Below, in pieces: positions 5,164 through 13,993 of a DNA stretch of 14,511 nt. The translations under genes and the position numbers were made by a program. How positions within the stretch are numbered: the stretch's first letter is position 1; each line of letters starts with the position of its first letter. Source of the stretch: Blastocatellia bacterium (GTDB lineage Bacteria; Acidobacteriota; Blastocatellia; Pyrinomonadales; Pyrinomonadaceae); NCBI GenBank assembly GCA_003175865.1, contig PSRF01000210.1, positions 1 through 14,511 on the forward strand, given 5' to 3'. A model generated the notes under the pieces. It was not told where the DNA came from, did no database searches, and saw nothing but the letters and a program-made list of their open reading frames with translations.

Positions 5164-8034
5164 TTACTTGAAATTAGCAACCAAGACGACATCGCTTGTT
5201 ACCGTGCCGCGTGAAAGTGAGATCTGTTTGCCATCTCGTGAGAAGTCGAAAAAGAAAATGCGATCCGACGTGAAATTGGTCAACTGTTTGGGAGGTGAGC
5301 CGTCAACAGGTTGCGCCCAAAGATTAGTGACGCCACCATGCGCGATGCCATAAACAATCGTCCGGCCGTCCGGCATCCAACGCAAGTTACTGGGAATGCC
5401 TCCAATCAGGTTCGGCATGTTTGGCAGCGTAAGTTTTTTTGAAGGCGCTCCGCCCTCGAACGGCAGGATAGCGAGTTCGAGCCGCCCGTTTAGCCCCTCC
5501 GCGTAATAACAAGCAATCTGCTTTCCGTCCGGTGATATAACCGGGAAGATGGAAAACTTATCAGTCACCGGTGCGGGCGGACCCCCGTCAATCGCAACTT
5601 TCCAGATGGTTGCCTTGTTTGCATCGTTCGCATAAACCACCCATTTACCATCAGGTGAAACCGTCGGAGTTACATCGATTCTATCCGTTAATTGTTTTGC
5701 GTTTTCGCCGTCAGAATCCATTCGCCAAATGTGTGGCGCACCGGTCCTGCTGGATTGAAAAACAATATAGCGTCCGTCGGATGACACGGACGGAAAGCTG
5801 TTGGTGCGAGAATTAGCCGTTAACTGTTTGAGATTACCGGAACGGGGATCTATCAAATACAAATCAAAACTACCGCTTCCATTGGATGTGTAAATTATTT
5901 TGTCGTCCGGAGTCCAACAGTGGGTGCCATTCAGGTTCGTGCCCTGTGTAACCTCTGTTGCGCGCGACGCATCAAACGCCGGCATCACCCAGATGTTCCC
6001 TGTTATTCCAGTCTGCACCGCTGACATCACATTCTCATCGGAAGTGAGACTGATATTGCTATAAGAATTTAGATCATTAGTGAGCTTCTTCGGTTCGCCC
6101 GCCGGATACGTTACTTGCCAAATGTTGAATGTAAATGGACCAGATCCTGGCTCCTGCGCAGTCAACATGAGACCGCTGCCATCTCTGAGCCATTCGACTT
6201 GGTCCACCCTTTGCCACTTTTGAGGAGTAAAGAGTTTAACCTCACCGCTTCCCACCGAGACCGTGGCGACACTCATGTAATTCTCAGCATTATTCCCCAC
6301 AGGACTGGCGAGCATCTTTCCGTCCGGCGACCAGGATACGCAACTAAAAGTGTCGCGGTAGAAAAACTCGTCACCACGTCGCTTCGCAAGCTCCCGTCCT
6401 CCTGTACCATCCGCGTTCGACACCATTAACCTGTCCTCATCTTCGTAAGAGCTGAAAAATGCCATTAGCTTCCCGTCGGGAGAAAAGGCCACCGAACTAT
6501 AAACACCAGTGAGTACCTTCCGTGCTGTGCCTCCAAGCACCGGAACTTGATAAAGGATTCCTGACAGAGAAGTTTTTTCACCGACTGTGTAGTAAACGTA
6601 GTTGCCATCAGGCGAGAATGCTAAGCCCCAATATTGGACCGCAGCGGGCGGAACGATTTGGGTGTTGCTTGTTGCGACGGCGACTTGACGCAGCCAGAGG
6701 CTCTGTTGCTCACCCTCATTCATGACGTGAACGAGCCACTTGCCGTCAGGCGAGATTGTTGCTGCTGTTGCCTTGCCCGTATTTGTAAGACGCGTGAACT
6801 TTGCCGATTGAAAGGAAATCAATGGCTGCCTTTGAGTTGACCATTTGTAAAGCCAGTAAGCTAAGGCGACCCCGAGAATAACGAAGCCGACGAAGGCGAG
6901 TACCGCAACGGATTTGTGCTCTCTGATTCCACTGACAATGTACTCAGCACTCGATGATCGCGTTGTGAGCGATGTCGGCACGGTACTGGGTCCAGACCTG
7001 CCGCTCTGAGTGATGCCATATTGATCCCGAGCGCTCGTTTCTCTGCTTGTGGACGACACCGCTGTTGTCTCAACTCCCGGATGATCCGCGAGATCGCGAC
7101 GCAGGTCTTTGATTTCGATCGCTACATCTTTGATCGAGTGATAACGATCGTTAGGATCTTTAGCGAGACAACGGCGCACAATCTTCTGCAACTCTCCGGG
7201 AGCATGCGGGTTCAGATCTCGTATCTGCGGTGGCGGTGCATGCACGATGTTGTGCAGGGAATCAAGCACATCGTTTCCTTCAAATGGCCTATGCCCGGTT
7301 GCTGCTTCAAACAGAATGCAACCGAAAGAAAAAATATCGGACCGATGGTCCATGTCTTGCAGACGACCTTGGGCCTGTTCGGGTGACATATACCCGACAG
7401 TTCCCAACAGCGTTCCAGGTAATGAGTCTTGCCGCTTCACGGCAGTCGCCATCGCGCTCAGAGCGTCTCGTTCCCGGTCGAACTTCGTGCCCGATGGTTC
7501 GACCAGTTTCGCCAAGCCAAAGTCCAAAATTTTGGCGTGGCCATCACCCGTGATCATGATGTTATCCGGCTTCAGATCGCGGTGAATTATTCCCGCCGCA
7601 TGAGCCTTAGCGAGACCTTCTGCAGCATGTTGCAGATAGCGCAGCAACTTCGAAAGTTCTGTCCTGCCCGCATGTATTGCGTCGCGTAGCGTCTGGCCGT
7701 CCACAAATTCCATGGCAATAAAATTAATGCTACCGGCCTCGCCAATTTCGTAGATGTGAGCAATGTTGGGATGATTGAGCGCAGCAGTTGCAGTTGCCTC
7801 TTGCGCGAAGCGGCGCTTTCGATCTCGGTTAAGGGCAAAATCGTTGGGGAGGACCTTTACGGCAACCTTACGATGCAGCTGTATATCTTCGGCGAGATAA
7901 ACCTCACCCATTCCACCCGCACCAAGCTTTGAGCAGATTTCGTAACGACCGAGTCGTGCTCCGGGTTCAAGATTCAATGGCGTAAGGTTGCGGCCGGTGA
8001 TCTCAGTTCTGGCCAGCAACTTTTCTGGCCACAC
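5164..8034 (-). CDS. K2: membrane serine/threonine kinase with extracytoplasmic TolB/PD40-type propeller
   Basis: This 956-residue paralogue of K1 has all kinase landmarks: GAGGMGEV (38-45), K60 in VAVK, E79, HRDLKPDN (151-158, catalytic D153), DFG (171-173) and SPE (217-219). Its activation segment is some seven to eight residues longer than in K1 and K3. Residues 322-365 are a Ser/Thr-rich linker, a plausible autophosphorylation region, before a single membrane helix at about 375-396. The propeller runs from about 410 to the end, with blades such as TISPDGKWLVHV, AFSPDGNYVYYT and SVSSDGRYIVFQ and the closing tail DVVLVANF. The start is uncertain. GTG 8034 gives the longest protein, but TTG 7977 would give NLEPGARLGRYEI, the usual N-terminus of this family; neither has a strong ribosome-binding site. 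The GTG overlaps the stop of a candidate small ORF (TAGTG). The gene is divergent from the radical SAM gene. Confidence 0.93.
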   Translation of the reverse strand: MWPEKLLARTEITGRNLTPLNLEPGARLGRYEICSKLGAGGMGEVYLAEDIQLHRKVAVKVLPNDFALNRDRKRRFAQEATATAALNHPNIAHIYEIGEAGSINFIAMEFVDGQTLRDAIHAGRTELSKLLRYLQHAAEGLAKAHAAGIIHRDLKPDNIMITGDGHAKILDFGLAKLVEPSGTKFDRERDALSAMATAVKRQDSLPGTLLGTVGYMSPEQAQGRLQDMDHRSDIFSFGCILFEAATGHRPFEGNDVLDSLHNIVHAPPPQIRDLNPHAPGELQKIVRRCLAKDPNDRYHSIKDVAIEIKDLRRDLADHPGVETTAVSSTSRETSARDQYGITQSGRSGPSTVPTSLTTRSSSAEYIVSGIREHKSVAVLAFVGFVILGVALAYWLYKWSTQRQPLISFQSAKFTRLTNTGKATAATISPDGKWLVHVMNEGEQQSLWLRQVAVATSNTQIVPPAAVQYWGLAFSPDGNYVYYTVGEKTSLSGILYQVPVLGGTARKVLTGVYSSVAFSPDGKLMAFFSSYEDEDRLMVSNADGTGGRELAKRRGDEFFYRDTFSCVSWSPDGKMLASPVGNNAENYMSVATVSVGSGEVKLFTPQKWQRVDQVEWLRDGSGLMLTAQEPGSGPFTFNIWQVTYPAGEPKKLTNDLNSYSNISLTSDENVMSAVQTGITGNIWVMPAFDASRATEVTQGTNLNGTHCWTPDDKIIYTSNGSGSFDLYLIDPRSGNLKQLTANSRTNSFPSVSSDGRYIVFQSSRTGAPHIWRMDSDGENAKQLTDRIDVTPTVSPDGKWVVYANDANKATIWKVAIDGGPPAPVTDKFSIFPVISPDGKQIACYYAEGLNGRLELAILPFEGGAPSKKLTLPNMPNLIGGIPSNLRWMPDGRTIVYGIAHGGVTNLWAQPVDGSPPKQLTNFTSDRIFFFDFSRDGKQISLSRGTVTSDVVLVANFK

Positions 8035-8144
8035 TAGACCATCGAAGCCGTTAGGGGGAATGGAGTGTTTGGACTCCGATTGTGAAGAGACCGGCTCCGA
8101 TTATTGCTAACCGGAACAACTTCATGCGTTAGTCGGGGCATCAT
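8034..8144 (-). CDS. Candidate small ORF (36 aa) overlapping the K2 start
   Basis: From ATG 8144 (a double ATG) the frame runs 36 codons to TAG 8036-8034, whose last base is the first base of the K2 GTG start (TAGTG). A GGAG sequence at 8154-8151 lies six bases before the ATG. The product begins MMPRLTHEVVPVSNN and ends PLTASMV; it is Ser/Asn/Arg-rich and I do not recognise it. The arrangement would allow translational coupling to K2 and would support GTG 8034 as the K2 start. The DNA includes a short direct repeat, AATCGGAG, at two places, and the peptide has no obvious fold, so chance is a real alternative. Confidence 0.25.
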   Translation of the reverse strand: MMPRLTHEVVPVSNNRSRSLHNRSPNTPFPLTASMV

Positions 8145-8222
8145 TCTATACTCCGAATGTGCAGCCTGCTAGTTTTTATAGAAAACCGAGATTGGACAAC
8201 CACACGCACACTACACTCGGCG

Positions 8223-8251
8223 TCGTCAAAAAGACACAATTCCTGTATAAG
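8223..8251 (+). promoter_or_regulatory. Possible promoter of the radical SAM gene
   Basis: TCGTCA (8223-8228, 4 of 6 to the -35 consensus) and TATAAG (8246-8251, 5 of 6 to the -10 consensus) are separated by 17 bases. Transcription would start near 8258 and leave a leader of about 32 bases before ATG 8290. A second -10-like box, TATACT (8147-8152), has no good -35 partner. Confidence 0.35.
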
Positions 8252-8289
8252 TTTCGGGACCCAACATAGTCAGATTAAAAGAGCCCGTC

Positions 8290-9270
8290 ATGAAGAAATC
8301 CGAGGTGTTTCAAGCAGCTGGTCGTATCCTCACCGGGTACTATCCCTCAATGTCCGTAGAGATCACACGCGAGTGCCCGCTCCGCTGCCCAGGTTGTTAT
8401 GCATATGAACCGGAACATCTGGGCGAAGTTGGACCATTGCGTTCACTTGCTGACTTCAAAGGAACAGAACTCATCGACGGCGTTCTAGATCTTGTACGCC
8501 GTTATCGACCATTACTTCTTTCGGTTGTTGGTGGTGAGCCATTAGTAAGATTTCGTGAGCTTGACGTACTGCTGCCTCGCTTGAGTGGAATGGGAGTCAA
8601 AGTGCAAGTGGTCACTAGTGCCGTGCGTACGATTCCAGCCTCATGGTCCAAAATCAAAGGGCTGACGTTGTCAGTTTCAATCGATGGCCTTCAGCCCGAA
8701 CACGACGAACGACGACAACCTGCAACGTACGAACGCATTCTTAAGAATATCGAAGGACACAGGATCAATGTCCATTGCACGATTACTCACCAGATGACTG
8801 GTCGAGCTGGTTACTTTGAAGAGTTCTTATCCTTTTGGTGTGCGAGACCAGAAGTTAAAAAGATCTGGTTCAGTATATTCACCCCTCAAGTTGGCGCTCC
8901 GGCAGAAGAAAATCTTTCACCAGCGGAAAGACTAAAGGTACTGACGGAGTTAACTGCTTTGAAGGGTCGATTTCCCAAAGCATACTTACCCGACACGGTT
9001 CTGGCGGGTTTTCTCAAGCCGCCTAACTCACCGGCCGAATGCATCTTCGCGCGCACGACTGTGAACTTCACTGCGGATCTCAAGACCAGAATTAGTCCAT
9101 GTCAGTTTGGCGGGGAGCCAGATTGTTCGCAGTGTGGATGTTTGGCATCGGTTGGACTCAACGCGATCGCCGGACATCGTCTGTTGAACGTAATTCCACT
9201 CAGAACGATTTATGAAGCTTCCGACGCAATCGGCAAGAGCACTGCGAAGATCTTGCGTCGCGATTGCTAA
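8290..9270 (+). CDS. Radical SAM protein with C-terminal SPASM/twitch-like cysteine cluster
   Basis: Radical SAM enzymes use a 4Fe-4S cluster to split S-adenosylmethionine and start radical chemistry. The cluster motif is CPLRCPGC (29-36, C29/C33/C36), a canonical CX3CX2C. It follows SVEITRE on strand 1, with GGEPL (81-85) as the SAM-contacting motif and SVSIDGLQPEHD (128-139) further along the barrel. After the barrel come C251, then CQFGGEPDCSQCGC (271-284; C271, C279, C282, C284), likely ligands of one auxiliary iron-sulfur cluster, as in SPASM/twitch domains. I associate this 326-residue form with uncharacterised acidobacterial proteins; no substrate is known to me. No plausible peptide precursor lies beside it. 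ATG 8290 is the only start that keeps the full N-terminus; the ribosome-binding site is weak (AAAAGAG). It is divergent from K2 and convergent with K3, with 65 bases between stops, and no strong terminator is seen there. Confidence 0.85.
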   Translation: MKKSEVFQAAGRILTGYYPSMSVEITRECPLRCPGCYAYEPEHLGEVGPLRSLADFKGTELIDGVLDLVRRYRPLLLSVVGGEPLVRFRELDVLLPRLSGMGVKVQVVTSAVRTIPASWSKIKGLTLSVSIDGLQPEHDERRQPATYERILKNIEGHRINVHCTITHQMTGRAGYFEEFLSFWCARPEVKKIWFSIFTPQVGAPAEENLSPAERLKVLTELTALKGRFPKAYLPDTVLAGFLKPPNSPAECIFARTTVNFTADLKTRISPCQFGGEPDCSQCGCLASVGLNAIAGHRLLNVIPLRTIYEASDAIGKSTAKILRRDC

Positions 9271-9335
9271 CACTTCATCGCGGGCAGCGGTGCTTGAATC
9301 TCGTATGGTCCAGGTCTTGTGCCGGATCCAAAAAC

Positions 9336-12020
9336 TCACCGCTTCAAGTCCGCCATCCAATTCACGACGACGTTAATCTGCTGATGCTCCGGTGCCTCCG
9401 GCAAAGAAGATACGAGGAAGCGTTTGCCGTCGTGAGTTACCGTGTAATATCCATTGCCAGGAAAACTCAGATCGATCGAGGCGACGCGAATCTCAAAAAG
9501 CGGTCGGGCCTGTCCGACTTTAAATGTCGCGCCTTCCTCGTTCACCTCGACCGCCATTAGTTTTCTATCAGGGGTGTAGTAATAGAGCTCACGCCCATCT
9601 GCGCGCCATTGCGGTTGTGACCCACCCCCGACTGAGATTGGCACCTTGGCGCCGGTAGCTGGAAAGCTCCCAACATAAACCTCAAACCGTCCCGTCTCGT
9701 TCGATATGTACGCGATCCATCGCCCGTTTGGAGAGAAGCGGGCCTGAGCTTCAATAAAATTGGTTTGCAGCCAACTCGTCGATCTTTTCTCGCCCGACAA
9801 GGAGAGCAAATACAAATCAACGTTCGTTTTCGAGTTGAGTTGAGAGTAGATGATTGACTGCCCATCAGGCGACCACTGAGGGTTGTACTTCAGCTCTGCG
9901 GACGAAACCAGGGGCTCCTCCGGCGATGCACCGTTCGATGGCTTTTGATAAATACTCGTCTCCCCGTTGCGCGTCGAGATAAAGATGACGCGATCACCGG
10001 AGGGCGACCAGGAAGGGAAAATATCCTGGGCTGGATCAGTCGTCAGTCGTATCTGAGTCGCGCGCTCAAGATCTATCAACCAAATGTCACCGCCTGTTCC
10101 AGTTTGTGGGTCTACGCGGCTGACCGCCACCCTCTTCTCATCCGGTGATAAGGCTGGCGCACTGTAGCTGCCGGGTGGCGTGAGAGCATCGAGTTGTTTA
10201 CCTGTCCTATCAAACCAGACTAGTTGGTTGGTATTAATCTCACCCGCACGAAGGACGAGTACTTCGTTTTCGGAAACGGAGAACATGGCGCGACCGTTTA
10301 TAGGATTCCGTGCGGTCTGTTCGGCGACGGGAAACGCGTCGCCTTTGAGTTCGAGTGTGTTGGCGTCAAAACCTTGGGCCATAAGAGTGCTCTCACGAAC
10401 AAAGAGCACGTAGCCCGGCGCTGCGTACGCCATGCTCGAATGGGCTTGCAATAGCCGTGTGGTCTCCTTCGAGTCAAGCGTGCCGACGTAAATCGCACTG
10501 TTGTCCGGCTGCGCGTTCCTCTCTAGAAAGAGGAAATGACGACCGTCTGGCAGAAAGTACGGCCACGAGTGTTCGATCTCATTGCGTGCCGGATCAACCG
10601 TCGTGAGTTGGACGGGCGTTCCGCCAGCCGCTGGGACACGATAAAGTCCGTTCGCGATACCCCGTGAGAAGATGATGGTTCCGTCGCGGCTCCATGCCCC
10701 GCTGACATTCGACGGCGCATCGCAGACTATCTGGGGAGCTCCACCCGAAATATCAATCCGTTTGAGCTTAGCATTAGCAAAGAACCCTACAGAGCGACTG
10801 TCAGGTGACCAGAATGGCTGAGTTCCGCCATCAGTTCCGACCAGAGCGCGTGCTTCGAAAGATCCAAGCGCACGCATCCAGAGGAGATCTTTGCCGTCTC
10901 CGGTATTGAGGCGAAAGACCACATACCGCCCATCCGGCGAGATCGTCGGAGGACCAATTATTTGCGCCTTCTCTGGCATGGTGACGATGAACCGCAAGGC
11001 TTCAGTCGCATCATTCGTCTTCGTTCGACGAAAGTACGGCCAGATCAGGACAACTGCCGCAAGCAAAAGGCCGAAGGCTGCCACCGCCCAAGGCAGCCAC
11101 TTGGAAATTCGCGAACGCGCTGGAACTGATGTCTCAGCTATCGATGTTTCTTTTGAGACGACTGTCGAACCGGAAAGTGCTTCCAGTGCAAACGCTACAT
11201 CGCGCGCTGAATAGAAACGTCCCTCAGGATTCTTCTCGAGACAGTGATTTACTATTCTCTCTAATGCTGGTGACACTGTCTTATTCGTGTCGGATAACTC
11301 CGGTGGATCCTCCTTCAAGATCGCGCTCATTGTTTCGGGTGCCGACTCACCATGAAATGCGCGTCGACCAGAAAGCATCTCGTAGAGAATCGCGCCGAAC
11401 GCAAAGATGTCCGAACGCTGATCGACTGCACGTCCTTTCAACTGCTCGGGAGACATATAACCAACTGTTCCCATCACAACTCCAGGATCAGTATCGACTC
11501 GACGCGTAGGAATTTCCGTTTGTTTTTGATTGCTATCAGCTTGAGTAAGTTTGGCTAGACCAAAGTCCAGAATCTTCACACGACCATCGTTAGTGATGAA
11601 GATGTTGTCGGGTTTGAGATCGCGATGAATGATTCCTTTCTCATGCGCTGCTGCAAGTCCGTTCGCAATCTGCAAGGCATAGTCGATTGCACGTCGTTGG
11701 CCCAGAGGAGTGCCAGCAATTCGCTTGCGCAGCGTCTCGCCTTCCAACAACTCTGAAACAACGTAAGGTGAGCCATCATGCTTTCCGACGTCGTAGATTG
11801 AAAGGATGTTTGGGTGGTTCAAGGCTCCGGCGGCACAGGCTTCTTGCTCGAACCTATGGAGACGATCTTGATCAACTGAGAAACTTGCAGGAAGGATTTT
11901 GATCGCAACATCACGGACAAGCCTTGTGTCGCGAGCACGATAAACTTCACCCATCCCGCCCGCTCCGAGGGGCGCCATAATTTCATAGGGACCAAGTCGG
12001 GTAGCGGTTGCGATGGTCAC
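9336..12020 (-). CDS. K3: membrane serine/threonine kinase with propeller, VVNW-tail subtype
   Basis: This 894-residue Hanks-type kinase belongs to a different subtype from K1/K2. Kinase domain, about 12-282: GAGGMGEV (19-26), K41 in VAIK, E60, HRDLKPDN (132-139, catalytic D134), DFG (152-154) and SPE (190-192), all intact. After a short Ser/Thr-rich linker a single helix spans about 308-330, then basic RR. The propeller (about 345-894) has blades such as TISPDGRYVVFR, QPFWSPDSRSVGF, SWSPSGDRVIFI, QWSPDGQSIIYS and ARFSPNGRWIAYI. It ends VYVGSFP...GGGSQPQWRADG...INVVVNWMADLKR, a closing block shared with K4. Predicted topology is kinase inside, propeller in the periplasm; ligand and target are unknown. 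The start is GTG 12020 (MTIATATRLGPYEI); an in-frame TGA lies just upstream, which fixes the N-terminus to within a few codons. It is divergent from the amidase. Confidence 0.93.
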   Translation of the reverse strand: MTIATATRLGPYEIMAPLGAGGMGEVYRARDTRLVRDVAIKILPASFSVDQDRLHRFEQEACAAGALNHPNILSIYDVGKHDGSPYVVSELLEGETLRKRIAGTPLGQRRAIDYALQIANGLAAAHEKGIIHRDLKPDNIFITNDGRVKILDFGLAKLTQADSNQKQTEIPTRRVDTDPGVVMGTVGYMSPEQLKGRAVDQRSDIFAFGAILYEMLSGRRAFHGESAPETMSAILKEDPPELSDTNKTVSPALERIVNHCLEKNPEGRFYSARDVAFALEALSGSTVVSKETSIAETSVPARSRISKWLPWAVAAFGLLLAAVVLIWPYFRRTKTNDATEALRFIVTMPEKAQIIGPPTISPDGRYVVFRLNTGDGKDLLWMRALGSFEARALVGTDGGTQPFWSPDSRSVGFFANAKLKRIDISGGAPQIVCDAPSNVSGAWSRDGTIIFSRGIANGLYRVPAAGGTPVQLTTVDPARNEIEHSWPYFLPDGRHFLFLERNAQPDNSAIYVGTLDSKETTRLLQAHSSMAYAAPGYVLFVRESTLMAQGFDANTLELKGDAFPVAEQTARNPINGRAMFSVSENEVLVLRAGEINTNQLVWFDRTGKQLDALTPPGSYSAPALSPDEKRVAVSRVDPQTGTGGDIWLIDLERATQIRLTTDPAQDIFPSWSPSGDRVIFISTRNGETSIYQKPSNGASPEEPLVSSAELKYNPQWSPDGQSIIYSQLNSKTNVDLYLLSLSGEKRSTSWLQTNFIEAQARFSPNGRWIAYISNETGRFEVYVGSFPATGAKVPISVGGGSQPQWRADGRELYYYTPDRKLMAVEVNEEGATFKVGQARPLFEIRVASIDLSFPGNGYYTVTHDGKRFLVSSLPEAPEHQQINVVVNWMADLKR

Positions 12021-12139
12021 GATCGCATTTATTCAGAGGTTGCTTCTACGACGGGACCGTTATTCTATCTTTGTTGACAAGGCTAAGCTAGAGTCTAACG
12101 CAGAGCCAGAAGGATCGTTTGCTTCGGTGCACTTCGATC

Positions 12140-12168
12140 TTGACAGACCATCGGATCAGGCATAACCT
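12140..12168 (+). promoter_or_regulatory. Possible promoter of the amidase gene
   Basis: A perfect -35 box TTGACA (12140-12145) is followed after 17 bases by TAACCT (12163-12168), which keeps the three most conserved -10 positions (TA...T) but only 3 of 6 overall. Transcription would start near 12175, with a leader of about 138 bases. A second perfect TTGACA at 12074-12079 has no usable -10 box. Apart from these boxes I see nothing in the 293 bases between K3 and the amidase. Confidence 0.35.
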
Positions 12169-12299
12169 CCGACCACGCGACACAACCCTCGATCAATTCA
12201 ATCCGCTACTTAAGCGGTTTGGGTTTCTGTGTTTTCCCAGACTCGACCCCCAAAGCCACAGGCTCATCTACGGACATTTTCCAACGTCTGTTTACCGGA

Positions 12300-12306
12300 A
12301 GAGAGG
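12300..12306 (+). promoter_or_regulatory. Ribosome-binding site that fixes the amidase start
   Basis: AGAGAGG lies seven bases before ATG 12314. Together with the signal peptide that begins exactly there, it rules out the 65-residue longer reading that would start at TTG 12119. Confidence 0.75.
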
Positions 12307-12313
12307 TCTAGCC

Positions 12314-13993
12314 ATGAAAAGACTCACGCTAATTATCATCGTCACAATCGCTATTTTCGCTAATCCGATCCCTGCCCAACGGCCGTTTGGCACACCAAGC
12401 CGCCTTCAACTCGTCGAAGCGTCTATTCCGGAGTTACAGCAAGCTTTGCAAACGCGGCTGATTACCTCTGAACAACTGGTCCAGATGTATCTCAATCGCA
12501 TCGCCGCATACGATCACGCAGGGCCAATGCTGAATTCCTTTATTCACCTCAACCCGAATGCTCTCGAAGAAGCTCGTGCTCGGGACCTGGAGCGACATCG
12601 AGGCCGAGTTCAGGGACCACTGTTCGGTATACCGGTATTGTTAAAGGACAACATCAATACTGCAGACATGCCAACGACCGCTGGTTCGGTTGCTCTGGCG
12701 GGTTCCATTCCGCCAAACGACGCCTTTATAACTGACAGGTTGCGTGAGGCTGGCGCGATCATTCTCGGCAAGGCCACGCTTACAGAGTTTGCGAACTTCA
12801 TCGCGATCGGCATGCCGTCTGGGTACAGTTCGCTGGGCGGCTACGGCTTCAACGCATACGATCCACGACCACTTCCAGGGGGTGATGGCCGCCCCGTGCT
12901 GACACCGGGCGGCTCAAGCTCGGGTCCTGGAATTGCTGTGTCGGCGAGCCTTGTCGCGATCGCGATCGGTACGGAGACTTCGGGATCGATCCTAAGTCCA
13001 GGCTCGGCAAACGGGATAGTTGGGATCAAACCGACAGTCGGATTAGTGAGTCGGAATGGAATTCTTCCGATCACCGCTGATCAGGATACGGCAGGACCAC
13101 TAGCACGGACTGTTAGGGACGCTGCGATCTTGCTTGGCGAGATTGCAGGCTTTGATCCAAATGATCCTGCGACCGCAGCATGTCTGGTTCCGGGCACCTG
13201 CTTTTCTGACTACACGCAGTTCTTAAACAAACACGCGCTTCGCGGCGCACGCATCGCCGTTCCCCACGTCCCTTACTGGAACGGTTTTACTGCCGCGCAA
13301 CAGCAGATCATGCTAGACGCGATCGCAGCACTTCGCGAAGAAGGAGCGTTTGTGGCTGATCCTTATGAGATTCCGAACCAAGCCGCGATTTCAGCATTCG
13401 GAATCTGTACGAGCTTTCCACCGCCAACGAATTGCTCCACAGTGCTGATGTATGGCCAGAAGCATGATCTCAACATCTATCTAACGACTCGGCCCAACGC
13501 GCCGGTTCATACGTTGCAAGACATTATCAACTTCAACAACGCGCATGCCGCTGTCGCGTTGAAGTATGGTCAGGCGATCTTCCTTGCAGCTAATCAGCTC
13601 AACACGAACCCGGGCACTACAGATACACAGCGGTATCTTGCTGATCGTGCAATGGATTTGTTGCTCACCAGGGGTGGTCTGGACGCAGTTTTCAATGGAC
13701 CAGACGGAATTCCAGGTACCGACGACGACTTTGATGCGATTCTGTTTCCGCAGAATCGAGGTGCCGCAGCGCCAGCTAAAGCCGGTTATCCAAGCATTGT
13801 CGTTCCTGGCGGGTTTATGCCGCCAAGTGCTCCAGTGATCAATCCAGCGCCGTTTGGTGTGACATTCACTGGCCGCGCGTTCAGCGAACCAAAACTGATT
13901 GCCCTGGCATACGCGTTCGAGCAAGCGACGAAACATCGACTAGCACCAGCTAGTACACCACCGTTACCGAGCGATTCCGTTGGTCGCCCGTAA
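12314..13993 (+). CDS. Secreted amidase-signature family hydrolase
   Basis: Amidase-signature enzymes hydrolyse C-N bonds with a Ser-cisSer-Lys triad. Numbering from ATG 12314 (559 residues), the pieces are LLKDNI (109-114, K111), PGGSSSGPG (198-206, cis-Ser S201) and GTETSGSI (219-226, nucleophile S225). The 24-residue spacing between the serines and the GTETSGSI form are those of peptide amidases and other secreted members rather than GatA. The N-terminus is a signal peptide: basic KR, a hydrophobic core to about 16, and PIPA before Q22 as a likely cleavage site. The enzyme therefore acts outside the cytoplasm, perhaps on peptide amides; the substrate is inferred only. An insert at 461-474 reads NGPDGIPGTDDDFD and looks like a calcium-binding loop. 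No tRNA-amidotransferase partner genes are near. It runs convergently to K4 with only 17 bases between stops. Confidence 0.9.
   Translation: MKRLTLIIIVTIAIFANPIPAQRPFGTPSRLQLVEASIPELQQALQTRLITSEQLVQMYLNRIAAYDHAGPMLNSFIHLNPNALEEARARDLERHRGRVQGPLFGIPVLLKDNINTADMPTTAGSVALAGSIPPNDAFITDRLREAGAIILGKATLTEFANFIAIGMPSGYSSLGGYGFNAYDPRPLPGGDGRPVLTPGGSSSGPGIAVSASLVAIAIGTETSGSILSPGSANGIVGIKPTVGLVSRNGILPITADQDTAGPLARTVRDAAILLGEIAGFDPNDPATAACLVPGTCFSDYTQFLNKHALRGARIAVPHVPYWNGFTAAQQQIMLDAIAALREEGAFVADPYEIPNQAAISAFGICTSFPPPTNCSTVLMYGQKHDLNIYLTTRPNAPVHTLQDIINFNNAHAAVALKYGQAIFLAANQLNTNPGTTDTQRYLADRAMDLLLTRGGLDAVFNGPDGIPGTDDDFDAILFPQNRGAAAPAKAGYPSIVVPGGFMPPSAPVINPAPFGVTFTGRAFSEPKLIALAYAFEQATKHRLAPASTPPLPSDSVGRP

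Noticed and set aside
8157..8408. 83-residue plus-strand frame just before the radical SAM start, considered as a peptide precursor
   Set aside because: It has no ribosome-binding site, overlaps the radical SAM gene by more than 100 bases in another frame, and its cysteine-poor, arginine-rich C-terminal half is a frame shadow of that gene.
12119..12313. 65-residue N-terminal extension of the amidase from a TTG start
   Set aside because: The AGAGAGG site and the signal peptide begin at ATG 12314; the extension would bury the signal peptide and resembles untranslated leader.
13481..13936. 151-residue minus-strand frame inside the amidase
   Set aside because: It is antisense to strongly conserved amidase sequence and has no recognisable domain or start signal.
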